DNA of 64,000 nucleotides from Emergencia sp. (GCA_022767345.1 JALEOD010000019.1:1-64000), one strand, 5' to 3'. Positions 40,494-49,776 are shown, counted from the stretch's first letter. Numbers and translations: made by a program. The notes: a model not told the origin generated them from the sequence alone.

Positions 40494-40853
40494 CTGACCG
40501 TATTTCAGCAAATAGAGTGAATACGGTCAGCCAAAAAATTTTTGTAACACCAAAAATGACCGTAAACCCGTCGTTTAGACTAATTGCGGTCAGAAAAAAA
40601 GTGCAGAACGAATTTGCACTAGGAAATCGCCTTTAACCGAAATCTATTTCTGGAATTTTCTTCTAATAATCTGGAAGGGATTGTAATGGGATTTTATATT
40701 GCTCAATAGCGTACACCGACTTAACCCATCTATGATCGATGAAGCTAAATTTTCTGACCGTATTGCTGCTAATTCAATCCTTTGCGGTCAGAACCCTCAT
40801 AACAGAATTTTTAGGCCTGACCGTATTTCAACAAAAAGAGCAAATACGGTCAG
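40494..40853 (+). repeat. Four-hairpin TGACCGTA repeat element, copy D
   Basis: Hairpin arms are at 40494-40503/40521-40530, 40557-40565/40584-40593, 40754-40763/40783-40791 and 40817-40826/40844-40853. Copy A and copy D align through all four hairpins, both linkers (TTTTTGTAACACCAAAAATG; CATAACAGAATTTTTAGG) and the centre (CAGAACGAATTTGCACTAGG; GCCTTTAACCGAAAT; TTTCTGGAATTTT). After a stretch absent from A, the blocks TTTCCACTCTGAAAAGCAT and GTCAAAATC recur up to about 41003, so the full element is probably 420-510 bp. Confidence 0.85.
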
Positions 40854-41252
40854 AATCCGCAAAACCAAATTTTCAAATGACTTACTGCAACAATTAGCAC
40901 TAGAATTTTATGATGGTAATCGGCCTTTTGACACTTTATGCAAAAAATGACGCTTTCCACTCTGAAAAGCATGGATTGTGTCAAAATCCCCATAACACGA
41001 CAATATTGAACTGCTCGTTAGTATGCTGCGAAATCGCGGCGCAGCAGGTAGATGCCTGCCAGAGCGAAACAGGAAGCGCGAAAGGCGCACTGCGAAGTGG
41101 GCAGCACAGCGAGTATCATTTACACAGTAACCCTTGAAAATGAAACAGGTGTTGAAACCGGAAATATCGAAAAACCGATATTTCCTGCATATAAAAGAAG
41201 AACATGCCGACATCATAATAAATGCTGTCTGACATGCTCCTTCTATATGCTC
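40854..41252. other. Gene-free tail with a perfect hairpin
   Basis: Apart from the extension of copy D (to about 41003), the region holds a hairpin with 10-bp perfect arms (GGAAATATCG 41160-41169; CGATATTTCC 41176-41185) and a 6-nt loop. It may be a processing or termination structure for the minus-strand genes to its right, although the T tract is weak. I see no gene. Confidence 0.5.
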
Positions 41253-41480
41253 TTATCCTTCTAAGTCTTCTTCTGCCCAGTCATCTCGTGACCATTCTTC
41301 ATCAGGCCAGTCTTCATTGACAAAGATTTTTTTCATGATGTGGTCCATTCCCACTACCAGCGTCGTGCCTGCTACAAAGCCTACGCCCAAAATCGCAAGG
41401 GCTACCTTTGCTGCTGCAGATGTGCCGTCTCTTCTGCCTCTATCAGCCTTGTTCGGCTCCAGTTTGTTTTTCTTGCTCAT
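41253..41480 (-). CDS. Small single-pass membrane protein, 75 aa
   Basis: The family is not recognised. A basic N-terminus (MSKKNKLEPNKADRGRRDG) is followed by one transmembrane helix (AKVALAILGVGFVAGTTLVVG, about residues 24-44) and a very acidic, Trp-rich tail (NEDWPDEEWSRDDWAEEDLEG). The charge pattern suggests N-in, C-out. GGAGGAA lies seven bases before ATG 41480. It follows the cytidylate kinase-like gene by 44 bp and is probably co-transcribed with it. Confidence 0.65.
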   Translation of the reverse strand: MSKKNKLEPNKADRGRRDGTSAAAKVALAILGVGFVAGTTLVVGMDHIMKKIFVNEDWPDEEWSRDDWAEEDLEG

Positions 41481-41524
41481 TTCATTTCCTCCGCGGTCGG
41501 ACCTGCCGACCAATCCTTAGCAAC

Positions 41525-42139
41525 TTATTTATATGTTCTCTTGTTAACGTATTCCACAATTAAGTTTGCAGCCTCTTCCTCTGAAATATAGCTGCTGTTG
41601 ATTGCCAGATTGTAGTTGGAGAACTGTCCCCATTTCTGGCAGGTGTGATAGTTATAATAGTTTGCACGGGCCTTATCGTAAGTATGCACAGTCTCTCCAG
41701 CCGCTTCTGCATCAATACCGTAAACATCAATGCAGCGGCGAATCCGATCTTCAAGTTCCGCATAGACAAAGATATTGGTGACACCTGGCATATCTTTGAG
41801 AATGTAATCCGCGCAGCGTCCGACAATCACGCCTTCCCCCTGTTCACCAATCTGATTAATGACATCAAACTGCGTAATAAACAATTTCTCGTTGACAGAA
41901 ACCGGCTCACTCATGATGCCCTCACCGAAATTCATCGCTGAAGAAAGACTGTAGGAAAAGCTGCTCTTTGCACGAAGCTCCGCAGTCTCCACAATTTCCC
42001 TGGACAGACCGCTCTTCTCGACCGCCATATCAATAATTTCCTTATCATAAAACGGTACGCCAAGTTTCTCCGCAACAAGCCTTCCGATAATTCGTCCGCC
42101 GCTGCCGTATTCTCTGCTGATTGTAACTAGTTTCTTCAT
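41525..42139 (-). CDS. Cytidylate kinase-like family protein
   Basis: About 204 residues: MKKLVTISREYGSGGRIIGRLVAEKLGVPFYDKEII is the P-loop start of the AAA_26/cytidylate-kinase-like family (loop GSGGRIIG in place of the strict GxxGxGK(S/T)), with a helical middle and DKARANYYNYHT...WGQFSNYNLAINSSYI at the C-terminus, shared by this group. They are widespread in Clostridia next to membrane genes and have no proven substrate; CMP kinase activity should not be assumed. Start ATG 42139, nine bases inside an alternative ATG at 42148. Confidence 0.82.
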   Translation of the reverse strand: MKKLVTISREYGSGGRIIGRLVAEKLGVPFYDKEIIDMAVEKSGLSREIVETAELRAKSSFSYSLSSAMNFGEGIMSEPVSVNEKLFITQFDVINQIGEQGEGVIVGRCADYILKDMPGVTNIFVYAELEDRIRRCIDVYGIDAEAAGETVHTYDKARANYYNYHTCQKWGQFSNYNLAINSSYISEEEAANLIVEYVNKRTYK

Positions 42140-42314
42140 AAAAAACACCCTTTCTGTTCTCTATCCTATCCCTTTGGATACTTCTATTATACCGCAAAAG
42201 TGTTCTAAAGTGAAGAATAAGAAAGTCGGCTGCGCCAATTTTTTTCAGTGGTAGACTTTCTTGATATTCCAGAAATATCGCAAAGTCGCTATTTCCTATA
42301 TAATAAAAAATCTG

Positions 42315-43373
42315 TCACTGATTTTTTCCATCAATACGCCGAGCAAAAGCTGCGGCTTTTTCCTCCAGATTTTCCACTGAAAGAATGCTGCCCGGATTAT
42401 TGGCTGTTTCCACCAGTGCAAAATTCCCAGGTAAAATGAAATTCTTATTAAAATTCATGGCGCCGATAATCTGTTCCGCAACAATATCACCGCCGCTATA
42501 GCCTGAAATCACCAGCGCAAATACCCGCTTTCTTGAAAAATCATGGGTGCGGAATACCGCAGTCAGCCTGTTGATAAACGCGGTAATATTAGCGCTGACC
42601 GCATCATTGTAATTGGGACAGACCATGACCAGAACATCGCAGCTGATAATAGCAGGATAAACTTTTTCCACCATAACGCCTCCGTAAAAACAGCCGTCCT
42701 GCTCTCCAAAATGCAGGCAGGTTTCATACTTACAGCCGCGGCAATCCAGCAGCTGTCCGTTGCGCAGGGAAACCTCTGTCACTTCGACATCCTCCCCAAA
42801 ATGGCTGCGCACCTTTTCCCAAAGCAGCAGACTGTTGGAAGTTTTTCTGCTGCTGGCATGTACCATAAGAATCCGCTTCGCCTTTGGCTCAGGCATCTCA
42901 AATACCAACAGACGTTGTATCAGATCTCTGGTCTGTGTCCGATAGGCCTCAGCCAGATCCGTATGCAGCACTTTGCTGATAACCTGAAAGTTCTTCAGCG
43001 ACCCCGTCGCCTCTACCAAAGGTTTCCCTAAAAAAGTACAACCTGCTGCGTTAGCTGAAAACACCAGGCGCCGGGCGAGGCTCTTCGTGAAGAGCTCGCC
43101 GCTGCCGTCCACCAGGACGGCAGCGCAGGTGCCCTGCAGGCACCCCGGCGCTTTGCGGAAATATTCCAGCATTCTGTAATATTCCAGATTAATACCGGCT
43201 TCAGAAAGGCAGACGGCAAAGAGCAGCCGTCTGCCCCGAAGGTCCGTTTTTTCTAAATCGTCAGCAGTCAGAAGATATTCCACTTCCACATCTGAAAGTG
43301 CTTCCGAAAGCACCGTATCCATACGGCTCTCCCGTTTAAATTCTCTGCAAAATGGTTTAATGACTGTCAGCAA
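42315..43373 (-). CDS. Flavodoxin-fold NAD(P)H-dependent oxidoreductase-like protein
   Basis: A protein of 352 residues. The second half (from about residue 165) is an NADPH-dependent FMN reductase-like flavodoxin fold: RILMVHASSRKTSNSLLLWEKV (FMN phosphate loop), GCKYETCLHFGEQDGCFY (a Cys cluster) and MVCPNYNDAVSANITAFINRL. The first half (about 1-160) is a separate domain I do not recognise, which resembles the same fold without its phosphate loop. The TTG start at 43373 has GAGGCG upstream, and later starts are possible. It is downstream of the LDH/MDH-like gene on the same strand. Confidence 0.75.
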   Translation of the reverse strand: MLTVIKPFCREFKRESRMDTVLSEALSDVEVEYLLTADDLEKTDLRGRRLLFAVCLSEAGINLEYYRMLEYFRKAPGCLQGTCAAVLVDGSGELFTKSLARRLVFSANAAGCTFLGKPLVEATGSLKNFQVISKVLHTDLAEAYRTQTRDLIQRLLVFEMPEPKAKRILMVHASSRKTSNSLLLWEKVRSHFGEDVEVTEVSLRNGQLLDCRGCKYETCLHFGEQDGCFYGGVMVEKVYPAIISCDVLVMVCPNYNDAVSANITAFINRLTAVFRTHDFSRKRVFALVISGYSGGDIVAEQIIGAMNFNKNFILPGNFALVETANNPGSILSVENLEEKAAAFARRIDGKNQ

Positions 43374-43520
43374 ATCAATCGCCTCTTTTCCTTCCTTTTA
43401 AACAGTCTGTCTCCACGGTCGATATTTCTCTCACCTCTACCATAGGCTTCCCGCCAAATCCGGCGCTGCCTACCTGCACCCTGCTGCTTGCCTTCACTTT
43501 CCGCGCCTTTACGCTGCGCC

Positions 43521-44540
43521 TTACCGCAGGGCCAGCAGATGTTCATATGCATTTTTAATCCGCGCGTAAAGGGCCTCCGGCAGAGGCAAGTCCTCATAGA
43601 CAGGACCCGCTTCTGTCATACGGTTTTTCAACCCCAAGAAAGCGCCAGTATTCTTATCACCCAAATACAGCGAGCTGTAATGCCATGCGCCCCGCAGAGT
43701 CAGCAGAATAGAGATGGCAGCAGACGAGATGGCAGGCGCGATGTACGGCTTAAATCCCAAGTCCCGTACTTTTACGTTGGCATTTACCGTCAGGGCCGTC
43801 AGTTCTTTCGACAGCACATCATTATAATGCTCAACACTGTCAGCAATTACCAAATCCTCACCGTGAGGTCCAAAGGCCCGCCCTTCCTCTTTGAAATGAG
43901 CCATTCTTTTATCTTTTCCCGCAAAGTACAAGGCTCTCGCGTTCATCACGCCAAGACCGTAGCCCTGAACCTGCGACGGCATAAGACCGCTGGCATCAAG
44001 AAATGCTTTGCAAAGGGGGTCAACTGGATCTGATACCACTGCTGCCAGTCCTTTGAAATCCGCCTCTGCCGCCATTTTTCCGTACCTGGCAATGAGTTCT
44101 CTGTTGGCTTCAAGCTGCGCCATGCGCACATCGCCCTGACTTCCCAGCGGCGGCACGCCTTTGCTGGCACAGAAAACAAACACATCGCAGTCAAAGAGCT
44201 GCGCCTCTTCAATTATCTCAACACCCGGCAGAACGCCGCAGAAGCTGCCGAATCCACCACAGGCGGCATCCGCCGCTTCCGCAAAAGGATACGCGATCTG
44301 ATTCATTTCCATCTCAATGCGCTGCAGATTTTCTGCTGAAAGGTCACAAATGCCGATGGAAGAAATCACGTCGCCGCCCAGCAGTTTCAGTCCCAAAAGC
44401 ACTGTTCGCCCCACATCTCCCAGCGCCAGAATATTGATTCGATGCTTCTTACCGGGTCTGACCGGCGCGCCGCAACCCTCCTGCAAGCTGACAGGATTCG
44501 TCACTCCCGCTTCCTTCCATAAATCTTCAATTCGTTTCAT
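43521..44540 (-). CDS. Lactate/malate dehydrogenase-family protein
   Basis: A protein of 339 residues. RINILALGDVGRTVLLGLKLLGG is a Rossmann NAD loop with Ala-Leu-Gly-Asp in place of the usual GxGxxG, followed by ICDLS. AVVSDPVDPLCKAFLDASG matches the NPVD segment, and FGPHGEDLVIADS corresponds to the GxHG active-site His region. Substrate-specifying residues are not evident, so lactate, malate or another 2-oxoacid is possible. AAGGAACGG precedes the ATG. Confidence 0.7.
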   Translation of the reverse strand: MKRIEDLWKEAGVTNPVSLQEGCGAPVRPGKKHRINILALGDVGRTVLLGLKLLGGDVISSIGICDLSAENLQRIEMEMNQIAYPFAEAADAACGGFGSFCGVLPGVEIIEEAQLFDCDVFVFCASKGVPPLGSQGDVRMAQLEANRELIARYGKMAAEADFKGLAAVVSDPVDPLCKAFLDASGLMPSQVQGYGLGVMNARALYFAGKDKRMAHFKEEGRAFGPHGEDLVIADSVEHYNDVLSKELTALTVNANVKVRDLGFKPYIAPAISSAAISILLTLRGAWHYSSLYLGDKNTGAFLGLKNRMTEAGPVYEDLPLPEALYARIKNAYEHLLALR

Positions 44541-45006
44541 ATTCTTCCGTTCCTTTTATCTTTTCCACAATATCACCAATATCTCAGTAACCTCTCGGCA
44601 ATATCTCAATTCAACCGCTCCATGTTGACAAGTTTTCATCTTTTCGCTATTTTTGTCAATGTTTCATTCATTTTTACCTGAAAAATATCCAAAAAACTGC
44701 TCATTTTGTGACGAAATCGCCAAAATCAACGAAAAATGTCCAATCTGTCAACATTTTTCACGAAAAACGTTGACAAATTTGACAGATTTCAATTTTTTGT
44801 CAAATTTAGCAATGTCTAGCCGACCTCTCGCCTCCTCGCCCAGCTGTCCAAACATCAATCCAGCCTCCGGCGGGAGCCCCCGTCATGCCCCACGCACCTC
44901 CCAGCCTCACAAACTCCGCCAAATGAGCGGAGCGCCTCAGCCACCACCGGTCACCACCGACTGGGAGGCGGAGCGCCTCATTCTCCGATACGCGTCTCCC
45001 TACGCT
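44541..45006. repeat. Gene-free region with TTGACA/TGTCAA palindromes
   Basis: TGTCAAC and GTTGACA recur: an inverted repeat at 44746-44775 (outer TGTCAAC/GTTGACA, inner TTTTTC/GAAAAA), another at 44776-44808 (AAATTTGACA/TGTCAAATTT), plus single copies near 44624 and 44656. From about 44820 the region turns GC-rich, with GCGGAGCGCCTCA twice (near 44927 and 44967). It precedes the LDH/MDH-like gene on the minus strand and follows the giant gene. I see no gene. Confidence 0.6.
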
Positions 45007-48000
45007 CTATCCCCGCAGCCGCATCCGAATGAGCTTTTCAATATCGTTTTCCACATAAGCCGATGGCGCCAGATTTTCATCGTAGCTGATACCCTTTCCG
45101 ATATCCGGACGGCGCGGATAGGTAATCACTTCTCCCAGCCGCTTCAAAGTCAGCTTCCTCTCAAATGTCGCCTGATATTCCTGCTCCAGCACCTTTAAAA
45201 TATCCCTGGCGTTTTCCAGACAAGTCATGGAATAGTCGAAAGCAGCTTCCGTTCCCGCTTTGATAAAGGTCGGCATGGTGTAAGGCAAAATCAAATTGAT
45301 GGAGGAGTCCTCGTTTTTCTCCATGCTGTCGCCGCCGATAAACGGATAGCTGTCCCGCTCGTTAATCCAAATCTGTAAAGTAGGCAGAAAGTATGCGCTC
45401 TCCGCCTTTCTGTTTCTCACCGCCATTAAATCCCTGCCGTTTCCGGTCATTACACCTACGATGAGTTCCTTTACCTCCACCTGATTCTGCTTTAAAATCG
45501 GATCCAAAATATTCATGCGGTAACCTTTGTGCAAAAGGTCGTCGATGAGAATAATCGGACGGTTAAAGGACTTGATGGTCTTCGCCTGATTGTCAAGGGC
45601 CGCATAGTGTTTCATCTCCGAAATATTAAAATGGTTCAAATCGCTGTCAAAATATTTTTCCGTATGCAAAGCTTTCGTTACCGTATTTGGAACCACCACG
45701 TCAGCCAAAGCCTTTCCAAAAGGCACCGACATATACGGACCCCGCTGCCTGTTTTTCGCAGGTTCTACCGGCACGCCGTTGAGCCTTGCAACCTTTTCAA
45801 TAATCTTATTGTGCACCGCACTGGTATTGAAAGACAGCACCAGCTGACCCGGGTAAATGCCGGTCAGTACCCGCAGCAATCTATTATGAGCCTCGTCCAG
45901 GGCGTGAAGCACCTTAGGATTTTTGTTCAGCGGATTCTTAATCACCGTTTCCACGTCACGGAACACCACGATAGGCGAGCGCATATCCACCGCGTAAATC
46001 GGCGTCTGGCTGCCGGCCTCCGCGATATTGACAAAACCCTGCCTGCGCAGTGCTTCAATGACACGCGGGTTCAGCCCTGCTTCATCCACTGGGTGATATA
46101 CCACATAAGCAAAATCCCGCGCCAAAAGCTCAGTCAAAATCTCCGTGATGAGAATCTGGTTCACATTGGAAATTGTCCGTCCTTTTCCTACAAAGAGGGC
46201 GCCGATGACCGCAATGCCGCCGGCAGCTTTATCTCTGATGTGAGAAGCGATGGCAGGGTCTGCAAATTCTTCAAGCAGACGGCTGGTTTCCACCCTGTGG
46301 GCAGCCGCAAATGCCGCCATCTTTTTCTGTCTCACACCGTTTTCAATGTAAAGGGTGCGCACATCCCGCCGCGACAGATAAGCGCCAATCCCCTCCATAT
46401 CATAGCCGCGGGAAATCAAATCCTCCCTGATTCCGTCAAGACTTTCCACCTCTCTGTGCTCATAGCTGCTGATGGTGATTTCCTTCGCCTGCAGCACGTG
46501 CTTATATGCCGGCTCTCTCAGATAAAGATTTCTGTCGTAAATATAGTTTTGCGCCACCGTATCAATCAGGTTGGAAATATCTCTGTTCAGGTCGATGTTC
46601 TCTCGGATTCTGGTGGAGCTGATGTCTTCGTAGTATTTTTTCAGCCGCAGATGAATGACGTCTCCCGTAATCGGATAGCCCTTTTCCTCCTCCGCGCCCT
46701 GTTTCTGCTCGCCGGATTCTCTCGCAAAAGCGATGTGATTGAGGGTGTGAATAGAATCCTTCTCAGGGGGTGCTTTGTAGCAGGAAGCATTTTTAATCAC
46801 GTCAGTTCCCACGGCGATGTAAAGTTCTCTGCCGCAGAAGGTGTCTTTCAATGCCTTGATATCCTGCGGGTTTGCGATATTGACCGGAATGTCCTCCGGA
46901 AATACGTAAATATCTTCCTCGTCAGCCACCGACATGTTCATAATCTTTCTTCTCTGCAAACGGGGCTGAGTGTTCTTCGACCATGAAAATTCGTCCAGCG
47001 CCATGTACACCGTAAATCCCATGTCGCGAATGGTGGTTGCAACGGCTTTGTGTCCTAAGCTGAACGGGTCAAAGGTTCCCGGAAAAAATGCCACCTTGCG
47101 ACTTTCTGGAAAGACAAATTCTCCAGTTTCAATCTGATTCTGTCCGATATATCTGTAAATGTGGTTCAAAACCGCCGCATTATTATAGAATTCCAGCGTA
47201 TTTTCCGTCTTTTCAGAAAGGAGCACCGCCAGCTTTTTACAGCACTGGCAGAAAAGCTGATTCTTCTCGTCAAGGCTCAAAACATTGCTTCCAAATACCC
47301 TCGTTCCCAGGGTCCAGAAGGCCTCTTCCGAGCAGACCTGATTGTATCCTGCATAGGCTTTCATCAGAAGATTTAAAAGACGGAACCGCCTTTTTTCAGA
47401 AGCGCCGGTCTTTTCTTTGAAGTTTTTCTTGTAAATACCGTAATGCTCCACCATGACCCCAAGGGTGTTCACCACCGAAGATGCCGCCATCTCGCTTCCG
47501 GTCTCCAGAATTTTTTGGAGTTCATCAACGGACTCATCAAGCTCCTTTGGCGGCAGATAAAGCATGATAACGCCCAGGTAATCAGGAATATATTTAGAAA
47601 ACTGGTAATCGCCCAGTTCCAGTCCGTTAAACAGTTCTACAGTCAATTCATTTCTCTGTTCCGGCGGCATTTTTGCAATCATGTGAAGAAGTCCCTCACC
47701 GGCTGCACGGCGCACCGTAACCGTCTCGCTGACTTTTACCAGATTGGAAAGATGGGTCGCCACATGAAGCAGCTTGCCTCTATCGCCGCCTGCAGTAACA
47801 TGCTTCAACATGAAGTCGATGTTTGCAACTTTTTGAATCCACGGCGTTCCCGTCTTCAAATCGTCGAGGAACATGGCTGCAAGGTGTGTATCAAAATCTT
47901 CGTCTGCCGGCAGATTCATCAGCGCCCGCAGGTCAGCGTCATAGCGTTCTTCCGTGTAATCGTCAAAATAGCAGCGTGCCGCGGAAAGCACACCGATGTC

Positions 48001-49776
48001 CACACTTCTTGAAAATCTGCCGAAAGTGACCTTTAGGAAGTCACCCATAGCCGCGATAAAATCGTCCGTACAAAGGCTGCGGTCGATGACTGCCGCCGCG
48101 TCCAAAAGCACCATGGCGGTACTTTCCGTATGATTTTCCGTATCCTCATAGAATTTTTGAAGAATATCAAAGTACTTATGCCTGCAGGACGGCTTGCAGT
48201 GGCTGACTGTAGCCCTTACAAAGCTGTCCAGGGTATTGGATATCCACTTCCTGTGCTGATCCGTCAGCTTGTATGCCGGCGTCAAAATCTTCGTCAGATA
48301 CTGCTCCCATAGAGTCAGATTGCTGACAAGGCGATCCGGTAAAGTAATGTCGGTCGGTACTTCTTTTTTGTATTCCTCGCTGAAGCCTGCAACCATGCAG
48401 CCCATAATTTCTGCCGCTCTGCTTCTGATATCGCTTTCCTTATGGGAAAGCAACTCGTAGAGGAATTTCAGCGTCAGCAGTTTCTGTTTCTCCGTCATAT
48501 AGGTGGAGTACTCGCCGAAAATGCTCACATAAGTACGCAGATTTTTCCACTGCTGCTCACTTCTGGCAGCTTCAATGAGACTGGCAAACTCGCTTTCATG
48601 ATGGAAGCGGCTCATCAGCCTGATATTATGTCCAATGGCAGAAAACTTCAATTGGTCAACGATTTCGTATCCCTCCAAAAGAACAATTTCCCGTTCTTTC
48701 TTCGGCAGCGTCTTTTCTGGTTCTGCGGCGAAATCCGCAGGAAGTTCTGTCTGCACTCCGTTTTCTGCCATATAGTTTTCAAAGTCTCTCAGTTTGTCGT
48801 AAACTTTCTGATAGCGAAGCCTCTTAGCATCGTCCACATTGTCCAGCTTGCCTAAAATCACGTCATAAGCCTCTGCCAGGCTGTAAAAATGCACCACTTC
48901 CTCACCATCTTCATTTCTGCTGCTCTTGACCCGGAAGTCCGCATAAATCAAAAGCAGTGATTCCACGGATAAGTTTTCCAGTTCCAAATCCCATGTAGAG
49001 TGATTAGCTGCAATATGGCCGATAGTCGGCATATGAAAACGGTTGTAGCACAAATCTGTATAGTAATAATGCAGGTAAGGGATTCTCTTTTCTTCACTTT
49101 TGCGGCAGCCATATTTGCCGATATCATGACCTGCCGCCGCGCCGGAAATCAGAGCCAAATCCACCGGCACACCTGCCTTTGCCAGCTGTCTTGCCGCAAA
49201 CATGGCGACATAATGCACACCGCTGATATGCCCCAATGTATTAAATGGTGTAATATCGATGCCGATTCGCATGAATTCATAGATGTATTTGCTTTTTACC
49301 AGCCTGTGCATGTGGATATACTCCTGGATATATCCTTTTTCTTCCACTTCGCTGTCTGTGAGAAACTGCATATCCTTGGTCGGGTCGAAAGGAAGATGTT
49401 CCCGCTCAAAGCTATATACACTGCGAAGCACCTGCAAAAGCCAGCTTCGTCCCTCGTGAAAGGCATCCGCCCCTGCCGGTTCTCCCATTTCAGGAAACAG
49501 CTGCGCAAGAAGATAGCTGTAGCAGTGACGCAGCCAGCCCTCCGCAGGCTCCTGCGACAGCTGCGGAATCATCTTTTTCGCGGCAGTCAGGACATCCTGC
49601 GCATTACATCGTCTATCTGCGATTCCGATTGCCGCCATATCCGCCGCCAGATGTTTCCATCGCTGCTTCTGCAGATTCTGCTCCATTTCTTTTCGGGAAA
49701 CTCCGATTTCTTTTAAAAATGTCTTGTCCGTCAAATTCCGGCGCAATGCTTCGTAGATTAACACTTCCGTTTTCAT
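45007..49776 (-). CDS. Giant multidomain protein: HD domain, helical repeats, NadD-like nucleotidyltransferase, PRTase-like end
   Basis: A protein of 1589 residues. Visible parts: an HD hydrolase domain (about 180-280; GHISGVHYV, GHDIGK near 217, GHIAANHST, YADFRV); a long helical, HEAT-like section (about 380-860); and a NadD/cytidylyltransferase-type domain (about 892-1070) with GTFDPFSLGH near 899 and ISSTRIREN near 1050. A possible GNAT-like domain follows (about 1150-1260; GALFVGKGRTISNVNQILI...EALRRQGFVNI), then a phosphoribosyltransferase-like region (RPIILIDDLLHKGYRMN near 1403). No signal or membrane segment. AGGGGGGAG precedes the ATG. The domains suggest nucleotide or NAD metabolism or repair; the overall function is unknown. 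Confidence 0.8.
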   Translation of the reverse strand: MKTEVLIYEALRRNLTDKTFLKEIGVSRKEMEQNLQKQRWKHLAADMAAIGIADRRCNAQDVLTAAKKMIPQLSQEPAEGWLRHCYSYLLAQLFPEMGEPAGADAFHEGRSWLLQVLRSVYSFEREHLPFDPTKDMQFLTDSEVEEKGYIQEYIHMHRLVKSKYIYEFMRIGIDITPFNTLGHISGVHYVAMFAARQLAKAGVPVDLALISGAAAGHDIGKYGCRKSEEKRIPYLHYYYTDLCYNRFHMPTIGHIAANHSTWDLELENLSVESLLLIYADFRVKSSRNEDGEEVVHFYSLAEAYDVILGKLDNVDDAKRLRYQKVYDKLRDFENYMAENGVQTELPADFAAEPEKTLPKKEREIVLLEGYEIVDQLKFSAIGHNIRLMSRFHHESEFASLIEAARSEQQWKNLRTYVSIFGEYSTYMTEKQKLLTLKFLYELLSHKESDIRSRAAEIMGCMVAGFSEEYKKEVPTDITLPDRLVSNLTLWEQYLTKILTPAYKLTDQHRKWISNTLDSFVRATVSHCKPSCRHKYFDILQKFYEDTENHTESTAMVLLDAAAVIDRSLCTDDFIAAMGDFLKVTFGRFSRSVDIGVLSAARCYFDDYTEERYDADLRALMNLPADEDFDTHLAAMFLDDLKTGTPWIQKVANIDFMLKHVTAGGDRGKLLHVATHLSNLVKVSETVTVRRAAGEGLLHMIAKMPPEQRNELTVELFNGLELGDYQFSKYIPDYLGVIMLYLPPKELDESVDELQKILETGSEMAASSVVNTLGVMVEHYGIYKKNFKEKTGASEKRRFRLLNLLMKAYAGYNQVCSEEAFWTLGTRVFGSNVLSLDEKNQLFCQCCKKLAVLLSEKTENTLEFYNNAAVLNHIYRYIGQNQIETGEFVFPESRKVAFFPGTFDPFSLGHKAVATTIRDMGFTVYMALDEFSWSKNTQPRLQRRKIMNMSVADEEDIYVFPEDIPVNIANPQDIKALKDTFCGRELYIAVGTDVIKNASCYKAPPEKDSIHTLNHIAFARESGEQKQGAEEEKGYPITGDVIHLRLKKYYEDISSTRIRENIDLNRDISNLIDTVAQNYIYDRNLYLREPAYKHVLQAKEITISSYEHREVESLDGIREDLISRGYDMEGIGAYLSRRDVRTLYIENGVRQKKMAAFAAAHRVETSRLLEEFADPAIASHIRDKAAGGIAVIGALFVGKGRTISNVNQILITEILTELLARDFAYVVYHPVDEAGLNPRVIEALRRQGFVNIAEAGSQTPIYAVDMRSPIVVFRDVETVIKNPLNKNPKVLHALDEAHNRLLRVLTGIYPGQLVLSFNTSAVHNKIIEKVARLNGVPVEPAKNRQRGPYMSVPFGKALADVVVPNTVTKALHTEKYFDSDLNHFNISEMKHYAALDNQAKTIKSFNRPIILIDDLLHKGYRMNILDPILKQNQVEVKELIVGVMTGNGRDLMAVRNRKAESAYFLPTLQIWINERDSYPFIGGDSMEKNEDSSINLILPYTMPTFIKAGTEAAFDYSMTCLENARDILKVLEQEYQATFERKLTLKRLGEVITYPRRPDIGKGISYDENLAPSAYVENDIEKLIRMRLRG

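Noticed and set aside
40320..41216. Small ORFs across repeat copy D and its flanks
   Set aside because: They run through hairpin arms and tandem repeats, differ between copies A and D, and have no ribosome sites.
43374..43520. Small gene between the flavodoxin-like and LDH/MDH-like genes
   Set aside because: The only frame overlaps both neighbours and is Arg/Gly-rich without a convincing start.
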